64,000 bases of DNA, taken from positions 1 through 64,000 of the forward strand of contig JALNWQ010000003.1 in NCBI GenBank assembly GCA_023230855.1. The letters run 5' to 3'. Source of the DNA: Solirubrobacteraceae bacterium. GTDB lineage: Bacteria; Actinomycetota; Thermoleophilia; Solirubrobacterales; Solirubrobacteraceae. The notes under the pieces are model-generated. The model made no database searches and had not been told where the DNA came from. It saw nothing but the letters and a program-made list of their open reading frames with translations. Position numbers and translations under genes: made by a program. This document shows, in pieces, positions 43,212 through 51,327 of the stretch; within the stretch, counting starts at the first letter, position 1, and each line of letters starts with the position of its first letter.

Positions 43212-43682
43212 TCACCCCCGGAGCGCGGCCCGCACGTCGTCGGGCAGCGGCACCGCGGCCTGCTGGGCGTAGTCGAACCCGACGAGCCAGCCGGCGCCCT
43301 CGGCGACGAGGCGGTCGCCGGCGGTGATGGTGAACGGCATCTCGAACGCGGACCGGCGGATCTCGCCGATCGTGCAGCGCACGACGAGCTCCTCGTCGTA
43401 GAACGCCGGCGAGCGGTACACGATCCTGGTCTCGGCGAGGATGAGGCTGAAGCCCCTCGCGTCGGCGTCGAGCATCGGGTGGTCGGGCAGCAGGCCGACG
43501 AGGAACCGCATCCGCGCCGTCTCGAAGTACCGGACGTAGGCCACGTTGTTGACGTGCCGCATCATGTCGACGTCCGCGAACGGCACCCGGACGTGCGTGA
43601 CGTGGACCGGGCGTTCGTCCACGCTGGTCGCCGCGGGCGGATCGGTCGAGGTGGGCGGATCGTGCGGGGCGGGCGCGGCCAT
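43212..43682 (-). CDS. Acyl-CoA thioesterase, 4-hydroxybenzoyl-CoA thioesterase (hotdog) family
   Basis: 156 residues from the ATG at 43682; a GTG lies just upstream. After a Pro/Ser-rich leader the hotdog motif FADVDMMRHVNNVAYVRYFE contains the Asp and His-x-Asn-Asn signature of YbgC/4HBT thioesterases. It hydrolyses an acyl-CoA to free acid and CoA. The conserved RSPAFYDEELVVR strand follows. Single gene between the toxin fragment and a repeat-containing spacer. Confidence 0.85.
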   Translation of the reverse strand: MAAPAPHDPPTSTDPPAATSVDERPVHVTHVRVPFADVDMMRHVNNVAYVRYFETARMRFLVGLLPDHPMLDADARGFSLILAETRIVYRSPAFYDEELVVRCTIGEIRRSAFEMPFTITAGDRLVAEGAGWLVGFDYAQQAAVPLPDDVRAALRG

Positions 43683-43766
43683 CACCCGATGATGCCGACC
43701 CTCGCCGCCGCGCAGTGACCGGGCGGCCGCGGGCCACGTCAACGATCACCGCTCTCCGCGCGCCAT

Positions 43767-43799
43767 ATGCCCTCGAAGTCATGGTCCATGCCCTCGAAG
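43767..43799. repeat. 12-bp direct repeat, 21 bp apart
   Basis: ATGCCCTCGAAG occurs at 43767-43778 and 43788-43799, separated by a short stretch containing CATGG. It lies in the noncoding gap between the thioesterase and SDR genes. Confidence 0.5.
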
Positions 43800-43831
43800 G
43801 CATACCCGCCCGCGAGACGCGTCGCTCGAAT

Positions 43832-43882
43832 CCGCCGCACCTGCCCCGCCGCCGCACCTGCCCCGCCGCCGCACCTGCCCCG
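43832..43882. repeat. Three tandem copies of a 17-bp unit
   Basis: CCGCCGCACCTGCCCCG is repeated exactly three times and followed by a partial fourth copy. The rest of the 43683-44079 gap (about 400 bp) holds further imperfect GGTC/CCACC repeats near 43940-43980 and no gene. Confidence 0.75.
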
Positions 43883-44024
43883 CCGCCGGATCTCCCGCCG
43901 CCCGATCCCGACCGACGGACCGTTCCGACTCCGGACGCCGCCGTCGGATCGGTCCCACCGTCGGGTCGGCCCCACCATCGGCGCTTCCCGACGCGCCGTC
44001 GCGCCGGTACGATCCACCGCATGG

Positions 44025-44041
44025 TCGAACAGGCTGTCCGC
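44025..44041. promoter_or_regulatory. 17-bp dyad operator candidate upstream of the SDR gene
   Basis: TCGAACAGGCTGTCCGC: ACAG/CTGT-like core and the family's 5-bp centre. It ends 38 bp before the SDR start. Confidence 0.5.
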
Positions 44042-44079
44042 ACACCCCGACCGGCGTCGTGCCGGACGGAGGCGGATCG

Positions 44080-44823
44080 ATGACCACGCTGAACGGCCGG
44101 CACGCCGTCGTCACCGGCGGTGGCAAGGGGATCGGCGAGGGGATCGCGCGGCGGCTGGCGGCCGACGGCGCCCGGGTGACGATCGTGTCGCGCACCCTCG
44201 GCCCGGCGCAGGTCGTGGCCGACGAGATCGGCGGCGTCGCGGTGCAGGCCGACATCTCCGACGTCGAGGCCGCGCAGGCCGCCGTGCTGTCGCAGGGACC
44301 GGTCGAGATCCTCGTGAACAACGCCGGGTTCGACGATCCGGGCTGGTTCACCGACACCACGCCCGATCGCTGGCGGGCGGTGCTCGACACGAACCTCATG
44401 GGCATGTTCGCCTGCACCCAGGCCGTGCTGCCGGCGATGCAGGAGGCGAAGTTCGGGCGGATCGTCAACATCGGCTCCGAGGCCGGCCGGATCGGCTCGT
44501 CGGGCAACGCGGTCTACGCCGCGACGAAGGGCGGCATCATCGCCTTCACCAAGTCGATCGCGCGCGAGAACGCCCGGTTCGGCGTCACCGCCAACACCGT
44601 CGCCGTCGGCCCGATCGAGACGCCGCTGATGGACCAGGTGCGCGCCAAGGGCGAGCTGGGCCTGAAGATGGTCGCCGCGATGGAGGCCGGCACGCTGCTC
44701 AAGCGCCTCGGCGAGCCGCACGAGATCGCCGCGTTCGTGTCGTTCCTCGCGTCCGACGACGCCGCCTACATCACCGGCGAGAACGTCGGCGTGTCGGGCG
44801 GCATGGGCATCGGCTCCGCCTGA
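44080..44823 (+). CDS. Short-chain dehydrogenase/reductase (3-hydroxyacyl-CoA dehydrogenase/FabG-like)
   Basis: 247 residues from the ATG at 44080, preceded by GGAGG at optimal spacing. Cofactor motif TGGGKGIG (12-19), NNAG (80-83) and catalytic Ser133, Tyr146 and Lys150 are all present. The C-terminal SGGMGIGSA is typical of classical SDRs such as FabG and 2-hydroxycyclohexanecarboxyl-CoA dehydrogenases. In this setting oxidation of a 3-hydroxyacyl-CoA is likely. Convergent with the acyl-CoA dehydrogenase at 44865. Confidence 0.88.
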   Translation: MTTLNGRHAVVTGGGKGIGEGIARRLAADGARVTIVSRTLGPAQVVADEIGGVAVQADISDVEAAQAAVLSQGPVEILVNNAGFDDPGWFTDTTPDRWRAVLDTNLMGMFACTQAVLPAMQEAKFGRIVNIGSEAGRIGSSGNAVYAATKGGIIAFTKSIARENARFGVTANTVAVGPIETPLMDQVRAKGELGLKMVAAMEAGTLLKRLGEPHEIAAFVSFLASDDAAYITGENVGVSGGMGIGSA

Positions 44824-44860
44824 ACGACCCCGGCGCTCCGCGGCTCCGGTCCGCGTCCCC

Positions 44861-44884
44861 GCCGCTACCGCTGCCGGTAGCGGC
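44861..44884. terminator. 10-bp stem hairpin containing a stop codon
   Basis: GCCGCTACCG-ctgc-CGGTAGCGGC is a perfect stem between convergent genes. It includes the TAG stop of the minus-strand acyl-CoA dehydrogenase. Confidence 0.65.
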
Positions 44885-46055
44885 GGCCGATGACCTCGCC
44901 GGCCAGGACGTTGCGCATGATCTCCGACGTGCCACCGGCGAGCGACATGCCGCGGACGTCGCGGTAGTAGCGCTCCAACGGTAGATCACGGGTGTAGCCC
45001 GCGTGGCCGTGGAGCTGGATCGCCTCGCGGCACACCGCCTCGGCCGTTTCGTTGGCGAACACCTTCGCCATCGCGGTGCGCCGCACCTCGGGAAAGCCGC
45101 CGTCGTCGGATGCCGCCGCGTCCGCGACGAGCAGGCGGGCGGCGTGCAGCCGGGTCGCCATGTCGGCGACCTTCCACTGCAGGCCCTGGAACTCGCCGAT
45201 CTCACGGCCGAACTGCCGGCGGGACCGGACGTGCGAGATCGACGCGTCGAGGGCCGCGCGGGCCACGCCGAGCGTCATCGCCGCGTTGCCGCACCGCTCC
45301 GGGTTGAACTGGCGCAGCATGATCGCCGCCGCCCGGCTCGAGCCCGGGTCGGGCCGGACGAGCACCGCGTCCGGGTCGATCCGCACCCCGTCGAACGCCA
45401 ACGTCGCCTCGGGCATCCCCCGGCCGCCCATCTTCGGGTGGGTCACCGGATCGGCGTACCCGTCCTGCGACGCCTCGACGATCACCGCGCCGATGCCGCG
45501 AGCGCCCTCGGTGCCGGCCAGGCGACAGAAGACGAGGACCGTGTCCGCCCGCACGCCGTTGGTGATGTAGCACTTGCCCCCGTGCAGGCGAAAACCGGCG
45601 CCGTCGGGCTCCAGCCGCGTCCGCAGCGACGTCGCGTCCGACCCGGCGTCCGGCTCGCTGATCGCGATCGCGAACGAACGCTCCCCCGACGCCGCGCCCG
45701 GCAGGAACCGCGCCCGCTGCTCGTCGGTCCCCAGCACGTCGATCGCGCGCGGCGGGCCGTTGAGGTAGAGCTGCGCCACCATCGCCGACGACATGCACGC
45801 GGTGGCGAGCTCCTCGAGCACCGCGCACGCCGCCACGACGCCCAGGCCCTCGCCGCCGAACGCGACCGGGACCGTCAGGCCGAGCAGGCCCGCGTCGCGC
45901 ATGCGCGCCCACGACGGCTCGGGGAACGCCTCCTCGCGGTCCCACCGCGCCGCGTCCGGTGCGATCGCCGCGGCCACCGCCGCGGCGCGACGGCGCAGGT
46001 CGCCGATCGGCCCCTCCTCGAACGGGGCCAGGGGCGGATGCGACGCCTCGCTCAC
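44865..46055 (-). CDS. Acyl-CoA dehydrogenase, third gene of the mesaconyl-CoA operon
   Basis: 396 residues from a GTG at 46055 that overlaps the stop of the upstream CoA-transferase gene. Motifs: AIAISEPDAGSDATS, LHGGKCYITNG, RRQFGREIGEFQGLQ, QLHGHAGYTRDLPLERYYRD and AGGTSEIM. The medium-chain catalytic Glu is absent, but FNPERCGNA carries a Glu at the isovaleryl-type position. Position after a mesaconyl-CoA isomerase and a hydratase suggests it makes the unsaturated branched dicarboxyl-CoA (for instance from methylsuccinyl-CoA). The characterised methylsuccinyl-CoA dehydrogenase is longer, so this is inference. Confidence 0.88.
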   Translation of the reverse strand: MSEASHPPLAPFEEGPIGDLRRRAAAVAAAIAPDAARWDREEAFPEPSWARMRDAGLLGLTVPVAFGGEGLGVVAACAVLEELATACMSSAMVAQLYLNGPPRAIDVLGTDEQRARFLPGAASGERSFAIAISEPDAGSDATSLRTRLEPDGAGFRLHGGKCYITNGVRADTVLVFCRLAGTEGARGIGAVIVEASQDGYADPVTHPKMGGRGMPEATLAFDGVRIDPDAVLVRPDPGSSRAAAIMLRQFNPERCGNAAMTLGVARAALDASISHVRSRRQFGREIGEFQGLQWKVADMATRLHAARLLVADAAASDDGGFPEVRRTAMAKVFANETAEAVCREAIQLHGHAGYTRDLPLERYYRDVRGMSLAGGTSEIMRNVLAGEVIGRRYRQR

Positions 46056-47299
46056 GACCCGGCCGGCACCCGGTCCGCCGCGGGGCCCGCGACGACGCCG
46101 TCGTCGTGCAGCCGACCGATCTCGGTCGGATCGAGGCCCAGGTCCTCGGCGAGGATCTGCTCGGTGTGCTCGCCGAGGATCGGGGCGCGCCGCACCGGCA
46201 CGCGCGGAACCGCCGAGAAGTCGAGCGGCGACCCGGCCATGAGGTACCGGCCGAGCGACGGATGCTCCACCTCGGCGAACATCGGGTTGTCGGTCGACAC
46301 CCGCGGGTCCTCCTCCACGAGCTGCCGGAACGTCTGGTACGGGCCCCACGACACGCCGGTCCCGTCGAACGCCTCGCGAACCTTGGCCAGCGGCCGCGAC
46401 GCGAACCACGGCCGCAGCACCGCGGCGATGAGGTCACGACCCTCGTAGCGGCCGGTCTCGGTGCTCAGGTCGTGGCCGGTGACCTGCTCGATGCTCGCGC
46501 ACGCCTCGTGGATCCCGGTCGCGTCCTGGAGCGACCGCCACTGGCGGGCGGTGAGCGCGACGACCATCACCCGACGACCGTCACCGGTCTCGAAGTCGTG
46601 CCCGAACGCCCCGTAGAGGTAGTTGCCGTCCTTGTTCTGGTCCTCGGCGCCGAGCTGCGCCTCGGCCAGGCGCCCGAGGTTGCCGACCATCGCGAACGCG
46701 ACGTCCGACAACGACAGCCGCACGAGCGTCCCCTCCCCCGTTCGGGACCGACGGCGCTCGGCGGCGAGCATGCCGATCGCCGCGAGCGACCCCATCGCGA
46801 CGTCCCACGCCGGGAGCACGCTGTTGAGCGGCTCGGCGAGGTTGCGCGGCCCGGTCGCCCACGGGAAACCGGTCGCCGGATTGACGGTGTAGTCGACCTC
46901 GCTCGTGCCGTCGGGGTTGCCGGTGAGCGCGACCATGACGAGGTCGTCGCGGACCTCGCGCAGCGCGTCGTAGGCGAGCCAGCCACGGGCGGGGAAGTTC
47001 GTGAGGAACAACCCACCGTCGGGCCCGGGACGGCGCAACAGCTCCCGCACGATCTCGCGTCCGCGGTCGTTGCGCAGGTCGATCTGCAGCGAGCGCTTGC
47101 CCTTGTTCATGCCGGCCCAGAACAGGCTGTCGCCGGACGACGCGAGCGGCCAGCGCTGGTAGTCGAGCCCGCCACCGATCTGGTCGAAGCGGATGACGTC
47201 CGCCCCGAGCTGCGCGAGGGTCATGCCGCCCAGGGGCGCGGCGACGAACGCCGAGCCCTCCACCACGCGCAGGCCCTCGAGGATTCCCCCGTTGCTCAT
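46052..47299 (-). CDS. mct: CoA-transferase family III, 2-methylfumaryl-CoA (mesaconyl-CoA) isomerase-like
   Basis: 415 residues, full length. The N-terminal ILEGLRVVEGSAFVAAPLGG, the DYQRWP and LFWAGMNKGKRS segments, the LYGAFG.DFET stretch and SPLDFSAVPR are very close to what I recall of the Chloroflexus mesaconyl-CoA C1:C4 CoA transferase of the 3-hydroxypropionate bicycle. The catalytic Asp of family III enzymes is Asp166 (LPAWDVAMG). It would move CoA between the two carboxyls of mesaconate within the molecule. Middle gene of a hydratase / isomerase / acyl-CoA dehydrogenase operon. Confidence 0.82.
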   Translation of the reverse strand: MSNGGILEGLRVVEGSAFVAAPLGGMTLAQLGADVIRFDQIGGGLDYQRWPLASSGDSLFWAGMNKGKRSLQIDLRNDRGREIVRELLRRPGPDGGLFLTNFPARGWLAYDALREVRDDLVMVALTGNPDGTSEVDYTVNPATGFPWATGPRNLAEPLNSVLPAWDVAMGSLAAIGMLAAERRRSRTGEGTLVRLSLSDVAFAMVGNLGRLAEAQLGAEDQNKDGNYLYGAFGHDFETGDGRRVMVVALTARQWRSLQDATGIHEACASIEQVTGHDLSTETGRYEGRDLIAAVLRPWFASRPLAKVREAFDGTGVSWGPYQTFRQLVEEDPRVSTDNPMFAEVEHPSLGRYLMAGSPLDFSAVPRVPVRRAPILGEHTEQILAEDLGLDPTEIGRLHDDGVVAGPAADRVPAGS

Positions 47300-47324
47300 C
47301 GTCCGTCTCCGTTCCGTCGTTCGT

Positions 47325-48356
47325 TCACGCGCTCAGCGCCACCAGTCGCCAGTCGAGGACGTCGTCGTCCGTCCCGTCCGCCCTGCGGGCCCGCACCCGC
47401 GAGCGCAGCCGCACCAGGGCGCCACCGTCGGCCGTCGGCTCGCGACCCACGACCTCGACCGTCCCGTGCAGCGTGTCGCCCTCGTGGACCGGCCCGACGT
47501 GGTCGCACCCCTCCCAGGCGACGACGGTCACGAGGTCGGGCAGCGCGCGCGTGATCTGCGCGGCCGCCAGGCCGATCGTGTGGCCGCCGTAGACGAGCCG
47601 CCGGCCGCCGGCCGCCGCCGCGTCGTGGTGCACCGCCGCGACGTTGAGCGACAGCCGCGCGAGCTCGGGCGCGCTCGTCACGACGTCCCCGCCCTGCACG
47701 TCGAAGACCGTGCCGTCGGCGACCCCGCCGAGGTGCCGTGCGGTCGGCAGCGCCGCCCGGTAGGCGGCGAGGTCGAACCCCGACGCGGCGGCCCGCAGCG
47801 CGTCGCCGTCGAGGTCGCCCGAGAACCGGTCGAGGTCGTCGGCGTGCCCGGTCGGCGCCGCGCCGGGCGACAGCGGCAGCATCGCGCAGCGCCGGAAGTC
47901 GAGCACCGGACGGTCCTCCTGGTCGACCGTCGTGATCCGCAGGACCACGAGGCCGGTGGGCTCGCGGCCCTCGCGGCGGCGGTTCTCGCGCAGCGCCTCG
48001 ACGCGGGTGACCGTGCGCAGCGTGTCGCCGATCCGGACCGGCCGGTGCAGGACGAGGCCGCGGTAGAAGAGGTTGGCGCGCACGCGCTGGGTGAACCCCG
48101 TCGACTGCCCGATCGCGACGTCGCAGACGAGCGCCGGGGACGCGAGCGCACCGTCGCCGTGACCGAGGACCGCGTCGGCGAGCGGCGCGTCGAGCGACAG
48201 CCTCCAGCGTCCGCCGAGGATCGCCTGGTGGGCGGCGGCGACGCCCGGGGTCAGGGTCTGCGTCGGCGCCGCGTCGAGCACGTCCCCGACCGCCAGGTCG
48301 TCGAAGTGCGGCCCGGCGACGGTGACGGTGGTGACGGGGTCGACGGACTCGGGCAT
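47325..48356 (-). CDS. mch: MaoC-like double-hotdog dehydratase, mesaconyl-CoA hydratase-like
   Basis: 343 residues from the ATG at 48356. It has two hotdog domains: FDDLAVGDVLDAAPTQTL in the first, and RLVYGGHTIGLAAAQITRAL with VGPVHEGDTLHGTVEVV in the second. The pattern, including the YGGH helix and the AN.FYRG-type strand, resembles mesaconyl-C1-CoA hydratase (2-methylfumaryl-CoA hydratase), which interconverts mesaconyl-CoA and beta-methylmalyl-CoA. The neighbouring mct-like gene, 25 bases downstream, supports this. A generic MaoC enoyl-CoA hydratase is the alternative. A perfect 17-bp operator lies 79 bp upstream. Confidence 0.75.
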   Translation of the reverse strand: MPESVDPVTTVTVAGPHFDDLAVGDVLDAAPTQTLTPGVAAAHQAILGGRWRLSLDAPLADAVLGHGDGALASPALVCDVAIGQSTGFTQRVRANLFYRGLVLHRPVRIGDTLRTVTRVEALRENRRREGREPTGLVVLRITTVDQEDRPVLDFRRCAMLPLSPGAAPTGHADDLDRFSGDLDGDALRAAASGFDLAAYRAALPTARHLGGVADGTVFDVQGGDVVTSAPELARLSLNVAAVHHDAAAAGGRRLVYGGHTIGLAAAQITRALPDLVTVVAWEGCDHVGPVHEGDTLHGTVEVVGREPTADGGALVRLRSRVRARRADGTDDDVLDWRLVALSA

Positions 48357-48434
48357 CACCCCCAAGCCTGCCGGGTCCGGGCGGCCCGCGCCAGCCCTCG
48401 GGCACGGGGCACCCCCCGAACGCCCGAGGGCGAT

Positions 48435-48451
48435 TCGGACAATATGTCCGT
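48435..48451. promoter_or_regulatory. 17-bp dyad operator upstream of the mesaconyl-CoA operon
   Basis: TCGGACAATATGTCCGT contains the perfect inverted repeat CGGACA/TGTCCG. It lies 79 bp upstream of the hydratase start; no regulator gene is adjacent. Confidence 0.65.
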
Positions 48452-48559
48452 GCAGACCGTTCGAGGACCTGGATCGGGCGATCCGACGGCGGCGCCCGCA
48501 GGCCCGACGGCCGTGTCCGCGGCGTCCGACCGCCGCGCCCGGCAGGCCGGACCGCCGGG

Positions 48560-50062
48560 TCAGGCGGCCGGCTGCAGCGCCGCCGCCAGGTCGGCGAACT
48601 CGGCCTCGATGTCCTCGAGCAGCTCCCACGCGTCGGGCACGAGCGAGCGGTCGCCGATGACCCCGATCTCCAGCCGCGTGTCGTAGCTGATGACCGTGAC
48701 GTTCAACGCCGCGCCGGGGAAGACGAGGCTCATCGGCCGGAACGTCTCCATCGGCGCGCCGTCGAGGTACATCCGCACCGGTGGGCCCGGGACGTTCGAC
48801 AACAGGAGGTTGAGCGGGAGCTTCACCCGGCCGCTGCCGAGGAGCTTCATGATCCCGCCCGCGAACGGTCCGAACACCATCGGCGGGACGAGGTCGTTGG
48901 CGTCCTCCATGAGCGTCGGCGGGGTGAGCGCGTGACGCTGCTTCGCCCGGCGCATCGCGACGCTCGCCTCCTGCACCCGCTGGCGCGGATCCGGCAGGTC
49001 GGTCGGGATCGGCACGACGAACGACGAGATCGCGTTGCCGCCGCGGTTGGAGTCGTCGCCGGCGCGGAGGTTGGCCGGGACGAACGCGAGCAGCGGCTCC
49101 TCCGGCAGCTCCTCGCCCGCCTCGAGGCGGCGGCGCAGGCCGCCCGCGACCGCGGCGACGACGACGTCGTTGAAGCTCACGCCGTGGGCGGTCTTCAGGT
49201 CGCGCACGACCGACACGTCGACGTGCCCGAACGCGATCCGCCGGTCGGGGGTGAGCGGCCCGTTGAACCGGGTCCGCGGCGCCTGCGGGAACCCGTCCGG
49301 CTCGGCGGCGTCGCGACCCAGGCGGCGCTGGAGCGCCCGACTGCCTCGGGCGGCGATGCGCGCGCCGGGCAGCGTGCGCATCATCGGCACCTGGTCGAGG
49401 TGCGGCACGGCGTTGGTGGCGGCGCGCGCGGCGCGGACGGGGTGCGACATCGTCCGCACGGCGCCCCGCCACGCCAGGCGACGGACGTCGGGGACGTCCT
49501 CCGACGGGACCGGGGCGGGGAGCCCGCGCCGACCGGTGGGCACGGGGTCGAGGATGAACGCCATCGTCGCCGAGGCGCCCAGGGCGTCCGCGCAGGCGTG
49601 GTGGAACTTCATGCCGACGGCGACGCGACCGTCCGCGAGCCCGTCCATGACGTGGAACTCCCACAGCGGACGCGAGCGGTCCATCGTGCCGCGCATGATG
49701 TCCTCGGCGGCCGCCGCGAGCTCGCGCGGGCCGCCGGGCGCGGCGATCGTGCGGGTGAGGATGTGCTGGTCCAGGTCGACCGGCCCGTCGACGGCCCACG
49801 GGTGATCGAGCCCGAGCGGGACCTGGCGGATCCGCAGCCGCAGCGGCGGGACCATGTCGATCCGTGACGCCAGGTGCGCCTTGACCCGCTCGGCGGTCAG
49901 CGGGTTGCCGTCCGCGTCCGGCGCGAACGTCGCGATGCCCATGTAGTGGCAGGGCATCGTCTCGGACTCGGCGGCGAGGAACTGCGCGTCGAACGCGCTC
50001 AGCCGACGCGTGATCTCGAACGATCGCGCGCTCGTGCTGAATCCCTGTCCCGTCGCGGCCAT
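48560..50062 (-). CDS. Wax ester synthase/diacylglycerol acyltransferase (WS/DGAT)
   Basis: 500 residues from the ATG at 50062; a TTG nine bases upstream is a less likely alternative. The acyltransferase active-site motif HHxxxD is at 154-159 (KFHHACADALG). The conserved SNVPGPP near the C-terminus and the NDVVVAAVAGGLRR helix complete the bacterial WS/DGAT family pattern. It esterifies acyl-CoA onto alcohols or diacylglycerol for storage lipid at the membrane. Monocistronic between two operators. Confidence 0.9.
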   Translation of the reverse strand: MAATGQGFSTSARSFEITRRLSAFDAQFLAAESETMPCHYMGIATFAPDADGNPLTAERVKAHLASRIDMVPPLRLRIRQVPLGLDHPWAVDGPVDLDQHILTRTIAAPGGPRELAAAAEDIMRGTMDRSRPLWEFHVMDGLADGRVAVGMKFHHACADALGASATMAFILDPVPTGRRGLPAPVPSEDVPDVRRLAWRGAVRTMSHPVRAARAATNAVPHLDQVPMMRTLPGARIAARGSRALQRRLGRDAAEPDGFPQAPRTRFNGPLTPDRRIAFGHVDVSVVRDLKTAHGVSFNDVVVAAVAGGLRRRLEAGEELPEEPLLAFVPANLRAGDDSNRGGNAISSFVVPIPTDLPDPRQRVQEASVAMRRAKQRHALTPPTLMEDANDLVPPMVFGPFAGGIMKLLGSGRVKLPLNLLLSNVPGPPVRMYLDGAPMETFRPMSLVFPGAALNVTVISYDTRLEIGVIGDRSLVPDAWELLEDIEAEFADLAAALQPAA

Positions 50063-50076
50063 GCGCGACAACCTAC

Positions 50077-50093
50077 CGGGACGTGGTGTCCGT
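50077..50093. promoter_or_regulatory. 17-bp dyad operator candidate upstream of WS/DGAT
   Basis: CGGGACGTGGTGTCCGT: GGAC/GTCC arms around a 5-bp centre, 15 bp upstream of the WS/DGAT start. Confidence 0.6.
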
Positions 50094-50129
50094 ACACAAC
50101 GGTCGACGTACGACGTACCCGCTCGGGGC

Positions 50130-51323
50130 TCAGCCGAGCTCGTTGCCGACGATCGACACGAACGACACGCAGCTCCCGGGGCGCCCGCCCAGGTTGTGGG
50201 TCAGGCCGAGCCTGGGATCCTTCACCTGGCGCTCGCCGGCCTCGCCGCGCAGCTGCAGCCAGCACTCCAGGAGCATCCGCAGGCCGCTCGCGCCGACCGG
50301 GTGGCCGAACGACTTGAGGCCGCCGTCGGCGTTCACCGCGATCCGCCCGTCGAGGTCGAACGCGCCGTCGAGCGCGTCCCTCCACGCCTCGCCACGCTCG
50401 GAGAACCCCATGTCCTCCATGAGCACGAGCTCGGTCGGGGTGAAGCAGTCGTGGACCTCGGCGACGGAGATCTCGGTCCGCGGGTCGGTGACCCCGGCCT
50501 GGCGGTACGCGTCCTGCGCGGTGCGGACGACCTCCTCGAACGACGTGTAGTCGTAGGCGGGGTCCATCGGGCCGTTGGCGGGCCCGGCGGCGAACGCCAG
50601 CGCCTTGACGTACAGCGGACGGTCGGTGTACTTGTGCGCGTCCTCGGCGCGGACGATGAGCGCGCACGCCGCGCCGTCCGACACCCCGGAGCAGTCGAAG
50701 ACGCCGAGCCGACCGGCGACGAGCGGCGACGCCTCGATCTTCTCCTTCGGGACCTCCTTGCGGAACTGCGCGCGATGGTTGAGCGCCCCGTTGTGGTGGT
50801 TCTTCCACGCGACGTGCGTCATCGCGTCGCGCATGTCCTGCGGGTCGACGTCGTACTTGCGGCAGTACGCCGGGTCGAGCAGCGAGAACGCGGCGGGCGC
50901 GGTCACGGTCATCTCGGGCGCCGTGCCGTCGCCGGCGACGTTCGAGCGGACGAGGCCCGAGTAGCCGGAGTCCTTGAGCTTCTCCACCCCGACGGCCATG
51001 ACCGTGTCGTAGGCGCCGGACGCGACGGCGTAGCACGCGTTGCGGAACGCCTCGGACCCGGTCGCGCAGAAGTTCTCGACCCGGGTGACCGGCTTGTAGT
51101 CCAGGCTCAGCGGCTTGGACAGCACCATGCCGGACTGGCCGGAGCTCATCGTGCCGAGCCAGAACGCGTCGACGTCGTCGACGGTGATCCCGGGGGTCGA
51201 CGCGAAGCACTCGTTCGTCGCGTCGACGAGCAGGTCGTCGGCGGACTTGCCCCAGTGCTCGCCGAACGGCGTGCACCCCATCCCGACGATCGCGACGCGG
51301 TCCTTGATCCCGTTGCTCGCCAT
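50130..51323 (-). CDS. Thiolase-family acetyl-CoA acetyltransferase (SCP-x/lipid-transfer type)
   Basis: 397 residues. Active-site Cys86 in VENFCATGSEA, His341 in GGLKSFGHPVGASG and Cys385 in GRPGSCVSF. HDCFTPTEL replaces the NEAFA motif of classical thiolases, a hallmark of the SCP-x/archaeal-type group that works together with DUF35 proteins. It starts four bases after the stop of the HMG-CoA-synthase/DUF35 fusion gene, so the two are co-expressed and probably form a complex. Confidence 0.88.
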   Translation of the reverse strand: MASNGIKDRVAIVGMGCTPFGEHWGKSADDLLVDATNECFASTPGITVDDVDAFWLGTMSSGQSGMVLSKPLSLDYKPVTRVENFCATGSEAFRNACYAVASGAYDTVMAVGVEKLKDSGYSGLVRSNVAGDGTAPEMTVTAPAAFSLLDPAYCRKYDVDPQDMRDAMTHVAWKNHHNGALNHRAQFRKEVPKEKIEASPLVAGRLGVFDCSGVSDGAACALIVRAEDAHKYTDRPLYVKALAFAAGPANGPMDPAYDYTSFEEVVRTAQDAYRQAGVTDPRTEISVAEVHDCFTPTELVLMEDMGFSERGEAWRDALDGAFDLDGRIAVNADGGLKSFGHPVGASGLRMLLECWLQLRGEAGERQVKDPRLGLTHNLGGRPGSCVSFVSIVGNELG

Positions 51324-51327
51324 GTGA

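Noticed and set aside
40765..44721. 1318-codon minus-strand frame across several genes
   Set aside because: It runs through well-supported genes in other frames and shows no conserved motif; the real genes there are on both strands.
46052..48356. Complete 3-hydroxypropionate bicycle
   Set aside because: Only the isomerase and hydratase steps are present; no malyl-CoA lyase, malonyl-CoA reductase or propionyl-CoA synthase genes are in the window.
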